Source: Euclidia mi | Taxonomy: Eukaryota > Arthropoda > Insecta > Lepidoptera > Erebidae | Reading direction: 5' to 3' | Length of the DNA: 64,000 nt | Assembly: GCA_944739405.2 (NCBI GenBank) | Contig: OX123185.2 | Location: 3,345,840-3,409,839, forward strand | In this document: positions 21,510 to 32,451 of the stretch, piece by piece | How positions within the stretch are numbered: the stretch's first letter is position 1 | How the letters are laid out: every line of letters starts with the position of its first letter | The notes under the pieces: generated by a model | What the model was told of the DNA's origin: nothing | Databases searched by the model: none | The model's input: the letters and a program-made list of their open reading frames with translations, nothing else | Made by a program: the position numbers and the translations under genes

Positions 21510-22090
21510 GGTATCTCTAGCTTGGGCGTTGCTTTATGTACGTGAACCATGGATGAGATCTTCTTGTTTAACGCACGCTTTATGTTCTTGAAAATGGTCT
21601 CGTGTCTATTGAGTTCCTCCTCATACGAAATATCCTCACCTTGGAGTAAATGATCTATACGCAAGTGTAACGCGTCGATAATATCCCACTTACTCTGAAT
21701 ACTTCTCAGCTCGTCCTCAAGTTCCCATTTTTCTGGAATAGCGTTCACGTCAATGCTCTTTACTAACCTGTTAAAAGCCCTAAAATTGGTTCTCTGTAAA
21801 GCTAACAACTCGATAGCCTCACTGTTGGATTGCGTTGATTTTTCCTTTGATAAGAAGGACGATAGCAAATTACGCGTAGCCTGATATAACTCCTTAGCCT
21901 GCAGGTAATAGTTAGAACTAAAATACGTATGATTTTGCTCGAACTCTCCCCAGAGGCTATCCAGTGCCTCAAGTCTCTTTTGAATATATTCCGGAGTCTT
22001 CATAGACAGCGGATCCTTGCCAAAATTTACTTTAATTTTGTTGATGCTTTCAAATAATTCAGTCTGGCGAGAGCTCGATGCTTCCATCAT
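21473..22090 (-). pseudogene. BEL gag, N-terminal half
   Basis: Starts MMEASSSRQTELF at the first ATG after the leader and runs about 198 genuine codons to LEIPTFTGKY, the usual entry to the BEL gag domain; the last residues before the stop come from the fold-back. It is rich in helix-forming charged residues, with no cysteine knuckles in this half. The ATG is about 210 bp downstream of the 5' LTR, a normal distance. Confidence 0.85.
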
Positions 22091-22300
22091 GATAAAATAA
22101 AAGGAACGTTCTTACTTGGACTGATGCTTGATAACCTTGACTGCAAGCTGCTGCTGCTGGTATCTGCTATTCGAAGTTCGCGACACGGAGTCTCTGATCG
22201 TACACTGAGTTTAATTGTAAGTTCGAAAATAATCCGTCGGGATTATCGCGAAGCACTCAATAAGAGATTATAGTTAGGACCGGTGTCACTTCAAAAAATT

Positions 22301-22313
22301 TTCGAAGGACCAA
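22301..22313 (-). promoter_or_regulatory. Candidate primer-binding site
   Basis: On the minus strand ttggtccttcgaa lies four bases inside the 5' LTR. TGG at the start fits pairing with a tRNA CCA end, and its position is right. The specific tRNA was not determined. Confidence 0.6.
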
Positions 22314-22317
22314 AAAA

Positions 22318-22566
22318 TGTAGACTGTAGGTCTTACACTTAAGGTACAAATGTAGACTGTTTGGTCTTACACTTGTTGTTATGAGAAAATGATAAAATAC
22401 GTGATAGATGCACTGATGCTAAAATGAAACCAACCGCGATGAGTGCTGTGAAATCACTGATTTATTTTTGCTTACAAATGTACTTATGAGGTAAATGATG
22501 AACTAGTGATAAATGCTGAAATGGCTAAAAAGTAATACATATAATGATGTACGGGTTCACCGTACA
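22318..22566 (-). repeat. BEL 5' LTR
   Basis: 249 bp, one mismatch from the 3' LTR; followed on the outside by AAGTT (22567-22571), the right target duplication. Confidence 0.95.
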
Positions 22567-22975
22567 AAGTTGATGGGAGACATGGTTTGAGCCATGACTC
22601 TGAAACGAGAATAGCATGAATGTTCCTACAGTCAAAGGTTGCCAGCATATCAGGGAAATGAGCTGAAATACTTTGGGCATTTATATAGACTACATTAAAG
22701 TTCCCTGCGACATCAGAGAACTGAGACTGAAGAATCTCTGCAAGTGAAGGCAAACTGGTAAAACTATCATTGAGACTACTAGCAGTTAAAAAGCGGTCAT
22801 AGTCACTATTTGCATCTAACATAATATGTCGACTATATAAAATAATAATATATTAATAATATATAAAAATAATGAAATATATCGATATAATAAAAAGTTA
22901 TATATATTATATAGAATACTTAAATAAAAATATATTGTAAAGTGGTGTAAAGTCAAATGTCCACCCGCCAGTTGC
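22567..22975 (-). mobile_element. LINE copy 2, 5' part (ORF2 N-terminus)
   Basis: ORF2 begins at ATG 22820-22822 (MLDANSDYDRFL) and reads through the endonuclease start (VVYINAQSI, ILVSESWLKPCLPSTLY) to 22567, where it resumes at 14657 beyond the BEL insertion. Upstream to about 22975 is an AT-rich leader similar to that before ORF2 in copy 3 (shared ccacc(c/t)gccagt phrase). Confidence 0.85.
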
Positions 22976-22989
22976 GTGTTACAAGAAGA

Positions 22990-23135
22990 CTATTGTAAAG
23001 GTAGAATTCCGTGCATCGCGATCGATCGCAGCCGCGCGCGGCCTACGACTGTCGTCGATCGCTCGCAACAATAGTCAAAGTATTAAAATGTATGGCACCG
23101 CTGCCGAGGCCCGCGACTGACGCGCGCGGCCGACT
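22990..23135. other. CpG-rich palindromic patch
   Basis: A short GC-rich stretch with cgcgatcgatcgcagccgcg and gtcgtcgatcg, unlike its surroundings. No gene or known repeat recognised. Confidence 0.4.
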
Positions 23136-23214
23136 AGTAGAATTAGTAGTAATGAAAAAAAAAATCGGAAGTAAAGCGGGTAAAGCCGTAAGGTTAGGTG
23201 AGACTGTAACTCAA

Positions 23215-24245
23215 ATACCTAACTATAGTCCGTGCCACGAGAACATAGACTTTTTGTAAACAAAGAATTTCTACTAAGTGACTTAGCGATAGTTCTGTCA
23301 AAAACAAATAATGTCAAATCCAATGAGCGCAACGGTACATAGATACGTGTCATTGGAAACTAATATGTCAATGGATCGGGTTTTTATCGATATTGTGCGC
23401 TGTCAACAGGATCTTCGAATGTTTTGCGGTACTGACGCCTAGAATGTCAACATTTGGCGTTACTTCATTGAAATGTAACATTCTTGGGCTTAAAATACAT
23501 TTATCAGAGTACAAAATTATTTTTTTTAGTTATCAAGAAGGGGTAAATGTAAAGTTAAATATACAAGTTTATAGGATCGCAACGCTCTTCCCAATCAAAA
23601 AAGCGGGTGCAGAATAGCAGATGGCAAACAATTAGTCGCGTAGAGAATTATTTGTACCTACTTACCTAAAAACAAAATTGCGTTTTCAGACTACCGTAAC
23701 TTTTGATAGATTTTGTTTAAGTTCATTCTGATGATTTCATTCACAGACAACGCAAAATCTCCATGCCTAGAATTTTTTATGCAATGTACTAGCTAGTTAT
23801 CTATAATATCAATTATTCATTGTTTTAGGATAGGTAGGCTGCTTTGAGCTAATGATTTATTGTCTATGATTTAAAAAAATTCATGACAATAGTAGAGTAA
23901 CATGTATGTACTCTGTCATTAGCATACATGGTACTCTATTTTTCCTTAATTTATAGAATATATTACGTGTAAAAGACAAAAAAATCGGCTAATTTATTAA
24001 CAATCGACCATTCAAACTCAAAATCAAATGTTTTTATTTCGGTAAAATTTAACAAAATAAATTTAAAAACATAGGGGCATAATTAGGCATTGAAAAAAAA
24101 AGACTGTTCAAAAAGTATAAAATTTTTGATTTTATACTTTTTCAACAGTCTTTTTTTTACAACTGTTTGAAAAAAAGTTGTGAAGCCCTGAATGTTTGTT
24201 TACAAAAAGTCTATCTTCTCGTGGCACCAACTATAGGTTATGTCA
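23215..24245. mobile_element. Probable TIR-bounded DNA element, class unknown
   Basis: The sequence gtgccacgagaacatagact (23233) plus ttttgtaaacaaa is repeated inverted at 24195-24230 with one change. The arms continue outward as ctatagt on each side, about 37 bp in total. About 1 kb lies between with no long open frame apart from a 74-codon frame (23393-23617) I do not recognise, and a strong palindrome (24093-24159). Ends and target duplication are not resolved. Confidence 0.5.
24093..24159. repeat. Fold-back, 30-bp arms
   Basis: aaaagactgttcaaaaagta... and its complement ...tactttttcaacagtctttt, one mismatch, 5-6 bp loop, flanked by A and T runs. Confidence 0.85.
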
Positions 24246-24392
24246 GGTTCACTTGTGACTCTCAACCCAAAAATAGGAACTTTGCAAAGCAGGGTTCGTC
24301 AACTTAGTGTTTTTTATTTTAAATTTCGGACATTTACCAACTTATGCTGGTAATCTTAAGATTTAAGTACCCGTACTTCAGGTTCTTACAGT

Positions 24393-24640
24393 AACACATA
24401 CACTTACAGACTGTCGAAGGTACAGGATTAAATCCACGACGAAAAGCACTGACCTTTCGAAGTCATGTGCGTATGAAACGGTTAATTATCGCTTGCTAAA
24501 CACTAATGGAAATCATCGTGAGGCGAACTGCGTTGTCTGATAGTTTTCCTTAATGTTCGCGAAAGATATGTGAAATCTACCAATCTATATCAACTTGGTG
24601 GACTATAACCAAAGTCTTCTGATGGTAATAATAATAGGTA
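24393..24640 (+). mobile_element. tRNA-headed SINE family C
   Basis: Degenerate head, then ctgacctttcgaagtcatgt, aattatcgcttgcta, atcgtgaggcgaactg, tctaccaatctatatcaact and ggtggactataacc. These are in the same order as in the copies on the minus strand at 1640 and on the plus strand at 62880. Confidence 0.65.
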
Positions 24641-24663
24641 ATGAGCACAGCAACAGGTTTTAA

Positions 24664-25589
24664 CCCTAGAATACTAATCATCGCCTGAGAGGCCGCGTTA
24701 AAGTTAAATTACGTCTATGTATTGCGGGGTGCGTTCGCGCCAATACAGTGCACCCCGTGACGCAGTGGAGAGTGGTCACTGGATCAGCGGGGAATACGCA
24801 GGTATCGAGTTATTGACCTCACATTCGCCTGGGAGGCGATCATTAGTATTAAAGGTAAGTTTTTACCAATCCCGTTTCTTAGCTTTTGCAATTATTTATT
24901 TGTTTGATTTAACTGAGACTTGGTTATTTTGGTTCATAGATGAATTTCGATGAGAACCAGATAAAAAAATATTTGGAAAACAAAGAATCGGACAGTGAAA
25001 CTGAAGATTACGTTGAGGATTACGATTCAGACGACAGTGTGGCTGATCCTTCGTGCCAGCTTGCAGATAACCTTCAATATATTGCTCCGAACAATCTGGA
25101 TGTACCTCCTCGAACATCTCAAATACAAACAAGCACAAGCGCCGAGTTAGAAGCCGCTCTACAAACCCAATCTCGATCAAAACTGCTATAATTTTGATAG
25201 AAAATATAGTCTGATTTTAGTTTACTGTCAAGCCAAATATCTTATAATTACAATGGTAATTTTACTTTTATGTGATACATTTAAAAAAATACTTAATTTA
25301 GATACTAAATTAGAGGCTATATTAACTTTTTATTTTTTATTATTGTTATGCTAAAGACTGTTCAAACAAGGGTTACGTTAGACTTAAGGCTGATTTTAAG
25401 ACTGAAATTATAATTTTAAAGAAAATGTGCCATTGCATTTAAAGAAACAAGGTCTTTCTTCATTATATTCTTAAATTTAAAACAATTTTTAATAGAAAAG
25501 TCTTTCTTAAATCTTGTATCATTTATGAAGTAGCGTCCCGAGCGATCATTAGTATTAAGTAGTAAAAAAAATACATTAGTACTCTAGGG
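24664..25589 (+). mobile_element. piggyBac-family element, internally deleted
   Basis: Begins CCCTAGAATACTAATCATCG directly after TTAA (24660-24663) and ends TTAGTACTCTAGGG directly before TTAA (25590-25593), the hallmark ends and target of piggyBac. The phrase gcgatcattagtattaa is repeated as a subterminal motif at about 24837 and 25542. At 926 bp it keeps an apparent 5' exon, a small intron and the first 84 codons of the transposase, but no DDD catalytic core. It looks recent because both ends are clean. Confidence 0.9.
24940..25191 (+). CDS. Truncated piggyBac transposase N-terminus
   Basis: An 83-residue frame opening MNFDENQIKKYLENKESDSE, with a dense run of acidic residues (ETEDYVEDYDSDDSVADP) as in piggyBac transposase N-termini, then a polar tail ending at TAA. 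A plausible intron (gtaagttttt at 24855 to ttcatag at 24933-24939) ends immediately before the ATG. All catalytic and C-terminal zinc-binding regions are absent. It could be translated as a short acidic peptide; whether it does anything is unknown. Confidence 0.6.
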   Translation: MNFDENQIKKYLENKESDSETEDYVEDYDSDDSVADPSCQLADNLQYIAPNNLDVPPRTSQIQTSTSAELEAALQTQSRSKLL

Positions 25590-25675
25590 TTAAAACAACG
25601 CTGGATGATGATAACTAGTGTAGTTCAGTAATATAACTATACTGATTAATACTATTTATTTCATTTTTATTCTAT

Positions 25676-25934
25676 TTATAGACCCACGCCTGTATCCTGA
25701 AGAGGCAGTTAGAGGTGTAGCATTAGTAACATTACACCCACATTTCGTCATGAATTTTTAGGTCCCACGTAATAGGGGGCGAGCCTATTGCCATTACCGG
25801 GCACATCACCAGACTCTGTGCTGCTACTGAGAATTCGGAAAAACCCAGTAACACTTTTGCCCAACCCGGGAATCGAACCCAGAACCTCTGATTAGCAGTC
25901 GCATACGCTATCCACTGGACCACGGAGGCAGTCT
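25676..25934 (-). mobile_element. SINE family B, full length
   Basis: Minus strand: gactgcctccgtggtccagt head, box B gggttcgattcccggg, shared body, end cttcaggatacaggcgtggg. Confidence 0.85.
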
Positions 25935-27430
25935 AAAATTATCCATAAATAATAAACGTCCTTCGTATTGATCCGAGTAAAAAGTTATAAAATTAAAAAA
26001 TACTCTTAGTTCACTCTGCGTTCATCTAATACCTAGTATTTCGGGCATTTTAAGATATTTATATTATAAAAATATTGAGCTCTAAAGCGACATTATCAAA
26101 GTTTTCTATGTGTCGTCTTTAAATTTTTTTTATAATTTTAATCTTATAATAATACCTATTAAGAGATAAGATTTAAAAGACAGTCGGCTTTTTTGGCGTA
26201 TTAAAAGTTTAAAAGGCTTCTTATTATTTAAACTCTATTATTGTGTTACCGAGAATGTTTCAAGTCTTTTTTTTATTTTCTAACCAAAAAGTTTAACACT
26301 TTAACAGATTTACTCTTATAGCGTCAGTTTTACAGATATTAAAATAATCATTTCATAAATAGTTGAATTAGGTGTTTCTCATGTAATACCGGAAAACTAA
26401 AAACTCAAAATTATTCTCTTTTAAATTTGTGGGTTTTCAAACAAACCATTAATACATATTTATATGGCATATTCAAATTATTTATCCGTGATAGGTTCCC
26501 ATATTATAAAAGGAACCTATTGACCAATTCATTACTATTTCTAGCTATGCAATATGCCAGTATACGAATAAATCAAAACCTTATCCATTTACAAACTCAC
26601 ATGTACACTGGCGACTACTATTATTAATAATATTCACTACAAGCACCCTAAAACATATATGTTACTAAAATAAACCCACCTATTTCCTTTTCGTTTACAC
26701 AAGGACACAATTGTCAATCTAATCTACGCAAATAGAATTAAGCACACGTAGCAATTCTCAATGCTACGACGCCTACGTCGTAGCATTCACTACTTCTACG
26801 TAGCGGAAAGAAGAATTATTCCCAAGAGATTTTTTATAGAAACCTAGTACAGCCGAATGCGTAGGCAGTGGGGATTCGATTATCAGCTACTAGAGGACCT
26901 CCCACACGTACCTAGTCAAATGGCAAGTGATTGATATACACTCACATACATGTTTTGCTAACTTTTACAATATTTAATCATATTCACCATGAGGTTATTT
27001 TAAACGAATGACATGGTTATGTTCAAGTCTCTACTAGGTATATTTTTTATACTTTCTTGGCAGATAGAATTGTGTAGTATTACTTAACTAGTTCATATTG
27101 TGTCGCGCAACCTACACATCATACATAGAATCGCCAAATAAAATACATAGCTACACAATATTTTGTTTAGGTTTTTTTAGTTTAGTAATTGCTATCCATA
27201 TTACCCTTAGTTACGGAGCCCAGTGACCTTGTGATAAAGAGGCCCGTGCCCAGCAGTGGGACAGTTTATAGACAGGGCTGATGATGTTCTGAACCCTTTC
27301 TTTTCGCCTTCAGTAGTAGAGACAAACGCCATTCTGTATCTACCTTCTTTTACTAGGCCTGAAGATACACATGGATACAACAGTGGATTTAGGACGTTTT
27401 GTTATACAAATACACGACCTTTTTTCCAAT
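25935..27430. other. AT-rich DNA, no gene seen
   Basis: Holds a short perfect palindrome (26760-26787, arms aatgctacgacg) and a fragment of SINE family C 3' end (about 27215-27285, gcccagcagtgggacag then gctgatgatg). Nothing else recognised. Confidence 0.5.
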
Positions 27431-27438
27431 GATTGTTT

Positions 27439-27655
27439 CTATTCTGAATCGCTCTTTGGCAAATGTTGAGCACTACAGTGCAAGTTATGCTGCAGATCGA
27501 AGAAGTTTACACAGTTCATTGAGTGAGCATTACCGAGCTTTGAACGTAAGGCCAGCCCTTTGACTGTTTCCCAATATTCACTCGTTTTGATAACGCGAAC
27601 CTGCAACGGAGAGTGTTTCTTTTTTGGCAAAACTGCGAACAATTTTTTGTAAAAG
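27439..27655 (-). other. Coding-like open stretch, unrecognised
   Basis: About 70 codons open on the minus strand, with GC content and amino-acid mix (AVLPKKKHSPLQVRVIKTSE, CVNFFDLQHNLHC) more protein-like than neighbouring frames. A ttgttcgcag just upstream could be a splice acceptor. No family recognised; it may be a fragment of a retrocopied or transposon gene. Confidence 0.25.
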
Positions 27656-28189
27656 TATCGCTGTTTGTTTACTTAAAACATTTAGAAATTATATTATGCA
27701 ATTCAACCTTATTTATGTTGATGAAAAAGATCAGTTTTTCATCTCGAAATCCATAAATGAACTTGCATTAGTTCACATCATCGCCCGTTGTTGCATATAG
27801 CTATGTACATAATAAGGGGGTCCAAAAAGTACGAAACAAGAAAATAGGTCATTCAGATATAAATCCAGAAAAGTATAAGTACAGAAATGCTCAAGCTAGA
27901 GCCGTGCTCGCACCTATATATGTATGTGTGCTTTTTTGGATTTATTTATTTATTTATTTAATACTTTATTGTACACTATAAAGAACATTTACAGGAATTT
28001 TATAATAAATAAAGTACAAAGGGCGGCCTTATCGCTAACAGCGATTTCTACCAGGCAACCTTTGGATGGAGATATTATTGGTAGGAATGAAATGGTAGTT
28101 GTAAGTGTACCAGTAATAGGATGATAAATACTTTAAATGTATACATTTATGTAATATTATAACAATATACTACACATATATAAATAATT

Positions 28190-28262
28190 ATACATACATA
28201 CATACATACATACATACATACATACATACATACATACATACATACATACACACATACATAAA
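28190..28262. repeat. (CATA)n microsatellite
   Basis: About 17 near-perfect tetranucleotide units inside the 3' UTR of LINE copy 3. Scattered acatacata units in the matching part of copy 2 (11760-11910) suggest the tract belongs to the LINE. Confidence 0.9.
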
Positions 28263-28298
28263 TAATAGGTACTTAAAATTATATTAGAACAGGAAATA

Positions 28299-31125
28299 TC
28301 ATAGTGATAGGTAGTGATCCTTGACTAAGGATTTGAACCTTGTTACCGTCTGAGCCTGTCTTATATGTAATGGGAGTGCATTCCATAGGCGAACAGCAGT
28401 GACACTAAACGATTTATCATAAAAATCCGTGCAATGTGCCGGCATCTTCAGCTTTAAGTTTTCTGATGACCTTAAATAACGATTATGCGTATCATGAAGG
28501 AATTCGAATCGTCCTTTAAGATAGGAGGGAGTAGAAGGGTTAAACAATATATTGTATAGTAGAGAAAGTATGTGAGTATTCCGGCGAAATCGTATTGGTA
28601 ACCACTTGAGTTGTTTGCGAAATTGTGACACATGATCGTATTTGCGTAATCCAAATATGAATCGTATACAGAGATTTTGAAGGCGCTCAAGTTTGTCAAG
28701 CTGGTTTTCGGCGAGATCTGGATAGCTGACATCTGCATAATCAATAATGGGTAATAGAAGACAGTTTGCAAGTGCAATTTTGGTGGCAGTAGGAAGGAAA
28801 TTCCTAAGTCTTCGCAATGAACCTGCTGAAGCAAATATCTTACGACTCACTTCTTGGACCTGCGAGCGCCAGGAAAGGGTAGAATCGATGGTAAGGCCCA
28901 GATTTTTAACTTTATCCTATATAGGAATTACAGTGCCATTAAATATAACGTCAGGAAGTTGAGACCAGTCGATCTTCGATAACATTCTCGAACTACCGAC
29001 AACAATGACCTGTGTTGTCGAGGGGTTCACCATAAGTCCATAGGATTTACTCCAGCTACTAATCTGTTCAAGATCACTGTTGATGGTATCTATAGAGTAA
29101 AACATCCGAGCCAGTGGCGACTGCGAATATATTTGGAGATCATCTGCATAAAGGTGGTAGGAAGAGCGAAGATTGTTTGATATAGAATTTATAAAAATTG
29201 CGAAGAGTAAAGGAGACAGCACACCACCCTGGGGGACGCCAACAGTCGTGTTACACCATGAAGAAAGTGAATTTTCAATTCGTATACGCTGTCGGCGGCC
29301 ACACAGGTAACTTCGAAACCAATCAATCACCGTAGGAGATATGTTAAGAGAGCAAAGTCGGCCAAGTAGAATGTCAAAATCCACTGTATTGAAGGCGTTG
29401 CTAAAATCTAGCAGAACAAGGACTGTGAGCTGTCCGCCTTCCATACCAGCCCTGATGTCATCCGTAATATTGATAAGGGTTGTAGCGGTGCTATGGCCTG
29501 GACGGAAACCGGACTGGAATGGATTAAGGAGATTATTTTTAAAAAGGAATGAATTGACTTGGTTGTAAACGAGACGTTCGAGGACTTTGGAGAGGAATGG
29601 TAGGATAGAAATAGGTCGGTAATCAGAGAAGGAAGAAGGATGAGACTTTTTCGGGATGGGAGTTATTAGGGCATCCTTTCACATTGATGGAAATTCACCA
29701 CTGGACAAGGAGTAGTTAAGGATGTGAGTAATGATGGGTAGGATTAGATCAAGGATGGGAAGGAGCATATTACGGCTGACACAGTCACTACCAGCTGCGT
29801 TGGATGTGATTGACATTATGCTCTTCTTAACATCACTATCGGTGAAATGATTAAAGAAAAATGATGAATAACTAGGGGTTGGCAGGGATGAAAGATAATT
29901 AAGAGTGCTTTCTTTAGTAGTCCTATCAATATTGGACGATGCAGCGAAATGAGAATTGAGCAAGTCAATATTGAAGTTATCAGGAGTAGTGTGTTGACGT
30001 GGTTTGCCGACCCCAAGGGTTTTAAGAAATTTCCAGACCTTTGCTGGATCTCCGTTTTTCACAGAATTATGGATATGTTGGCGTTGTGCGTCCCTACACA
30101 CCCTATTGCAGTGATTCCTAATTGCAACATATTTTTGCAGGTTGCTATCATCGGGCCTAATTTTATACCTGAATTTTGCTGCAGCTTTCTTGTTTATAAG
30201 CTTTTTAATGCTTTCAGTGAGCCATGGTGAGGGAGGGTGTTTAATCTTCACCGGTCGAATGGGTGCATGCTTATCGAATAATTCAGTTATTTGAGTTTTA
30301 AAGACGCTAACCTTATCGTCAACGGATTCGGCACTGAAAAGTGGTATCCAGTCAATATCACTGGCATCCTCACGAAGTGCGTCGGTGTTCATGCCACCAA
30401 AATTGCGCTGCATTAGTACGTTCCGCTTCATCTTGGGAGGACGAATTTTGTACGAGATATAGAGCAAGTCGTGGTAGGAAAACATGTCTGCTGGATATTG
30501 CCCGTGCATGGCAACATGTTCCCGAGAAGAAACCATGATTATATCGAGAAGGGAAGGTGTGGAATGTGGGAAGTGATGAGTTGCGCTTGAGGGTAGTATT
30601 GTAAGATTACAGGCTATAGAAATAGAAAGAAGAGACAAAGAACGACAATCATTTTTAAGCAGACATGTGTTAAAATCACCCATTATGATAGTATGACTGT
30701 AAGAGGGTACGAGATTAACCAAAAGGGTTTCAAAAGTAGAAAAGTAATCTATACGTAATGAAGGACAGTAGTAGACGCCGAGAAGGAGTTTGGTGTGGTT
30801 TAATGTAACTTCCAGAAATAAATGCTCACTTTCATTTGGAGGCGATGGTTGTGCAGACATACTAACAACTTTGTAAGGAAATTGAGAGCGAAGATATATA
30901 GCAACACCCCCACCACCCCCTTCGATCATTTCTGATAAGTTGAAAACCAGGGAGGGAGTATAATGTAGAAGGTAGACAGGGCTTAAGCCATGACTCAGAA
31001 ACAAGAATAGCATGAATGCTCTTACAGTCTAAATTGGCCAGCATATCAGTGAAGTGTGCCGGAATACTTTGGGCATTGATAGGAACGGCATTGAAATTTT
31101 TAGGTACATCAGAAAACTGCTGCAT
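28299..31125 (-). pseudogene. LINE ORF2, copy 3
   Basis: Endonuclease N-terminus at 31125-30930 (PINAQSIPAHFTDM, ILVSESWLKPCLPSTLY), then a frameshift in the glycine-coding G run (GGGGG), then one continuous frame to 28299. This frame has a TGA near 29679, where copy 2 encodes W in SAWKDA, and a TAG near 28917, where the other copies encode P. RT motifs are all visible: FRPGHSTA, LDFSNAFNTVDFDI, VPQGGVLSPLLFAIFI and YADD in YHLYADDLQIYSQ. The end is RLWNALPLHIRQAQTVTRFK. With only three point-scale lesions this is a relatively young dead copy. Confidence 0.85.
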
Positions 31126-31737
31126 AATATTTTTGATGTCAATGATAGCAGACTACAATACTTAAATATATAACTATAATAAATATTATCTAAAAAAGGG
31201 CAAATAAATATATACTTATCCAAATAAACAAACAAAAAAAAATCAAATTACCAATAATACACCACCTGCCAGTAGTGCCAAGAGTAGAATAAAAATTAAA
31301 AAAAAAACATTAGTTATCGTGGATACAAGAAGAAAGATTGGTCCGGGTAGTTACACAACAATACAAATATAATGGTAAGAGTAATAATAGTATAATTTTG
31401 TAATAATATATAAAGATGGAAAGATAAACAAGTCGCAAGAACATAAGAAAAGGGGAACAAGAAAAAAAAAAACTAAAAAGCCTCGTACCCAAACAGATGA
31501 GAGATCATTGATTTGACAGGTGACGGAAATAAGTGACAATAATGACAGTTTGAAAGGGAAACTATTTATCAGACACCAGCATAAATAATAGTTATTAGAT
31601 TTAATAGATTAATAGGTATAAGTGAACTAGAAATAGAAAAGTGAAGCAGATAAGTGGGTACAAAGCAAGAAAGATTAGAATTATAAATACATATTACTTA
31701 CTACCCGGACCAGAAATCAACCAAAACAAACAGAAAC

Positions 31738-32451
31738 TCATTTCTTTTGGGCAACAGTCCGTTTGGTCTTTGTGGCTGGCTTCGCTGGCGTGATTGGCTT
31801 CTCCAAGCCCTTCTGCTCGATCTTGTGCAGTTCGCCGAGGTTGACTACGCGATGCCGCGAACCATCAGGCGCCAGAACGTGGATGATGCCATCCTTTGTC
31901 CAGCATTGCGATACACCAAACTTTTCACGTGCGGCCATAAAAGCTTCATGTGCCTGCTTCGTTAGAAATTCGGAAACCGTTACACCTGTGCCCTTGAACT
32001 TGGTTTTGCCGAACCATATGCTGTCACGTATTGAGGTGTTATTGAATTTTAACACAATGGGCCGGGGCTTGTGGCTATTTGATGTGCGTCCCATTCTGTG
32101 ACAGCGTCGGATATCAGCAACAGTTATGTCGGACTTGAGATGCTCCTTGATTACCTTAACTACCACGTTGGCAGTGTCTTCCTTACTGTCCTCCACCACA
32201 CCATGCAGCAGCAACATTTTCCTTCTTGACCTCATCTCCATCGAGTCCACTGTATTAGCAAGAAGATCTATTTGCTGCTGAAACCCTCTCAGAGTTTCCA
32301 TCACAAAGGTCTTGAAGGAGGTATAATCGGAGGCCAATCCAGGCATGGATGGAGTATTTTGAGACTTTGGCAACTCTGCTTCAAAATCAGCCATCCGCTT
32401 TAGGAACATTTCCTTTAAACTATTCATCGAATCTTGCAGTGGTTGTGACAT
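31738..32451 (-). CDS. LINE ORF1 protein, intact
   Basis: 237 codons without interruption, ATG at 32449-32451. N-terminal helix/coiled-coil region (residues 1-75, LKEMFLKRMADFEAEL, FQQQIDLLANTVDSME), an RRM-like core (MLLLHGVVED, ADIRRCHRMGR, RPIVLKFNN, VTVSEFLT), a C-terminal domain (REKFGVSQCWTKDGIIHVL) and a lysine-rich tail. This is the trimeric RNA-binding ORF1p layout of L1-, CR1- and related LINEs, here without zinc knuckles. It binds LINE RNA in the ribonucleoprotein particle. Confidence 0.8.
   Translation of the reverse strand: MSQPLQDSMNSLKEMFLKRMADFEAELPKSQNTPSMPGLASDYTSFKTFVMETLRGFQQQIDLLANTVDSMEMRSRRKMLLLHGVVEDSKEDTANVVVKVIKEHLKSDITVADIRRCHRMGRTSNSHKPRPIVLKFNNTSIRDSIWFGKTKFKGTGVTVSEFLTKQAHEAFMAAREKFGVSQCWTKDGIIHVLAPDGSRHRVVNLGELHKIEQKGLEKPITPAKPATKTKRTVAQKK

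Larger units (their letters stand above)
14658..22566 (-). mobile_element. BEL/Pao LTR retrotransposon with env-like gene
   Basis: A 7,909-bp element on the minus strand: two 249-bp LTRs, a primer-binding-site candidate, gag with three zinc knuckles, protease, reverse transcriptase/RNase H, integrase and an Env-like gene. Pol order and the Pao-type motifs (LLDQGSQISLIS protease; FFVDDLLTG; integrase C-terminal domain of the DUF5641 type) identify the family. It is nested in LINE copy 2. Gag-pol carries at least eight lesions, but the LTRs differ at only one position, so the lesions probably existed before this insertion and the copy was mobilised by proteins from another element. Confidence 0.93.

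Noticed and set aside
22990..23135. CpG-rich host promoter
   Set aside because: No exon or conserved start lies nearby, and the patch is short and palindromic.
28190..28262. CRISPR-like array
   Set aside because: A simple tetranucleotide microsatellite in a LINE 3' UTR, with no spacers.
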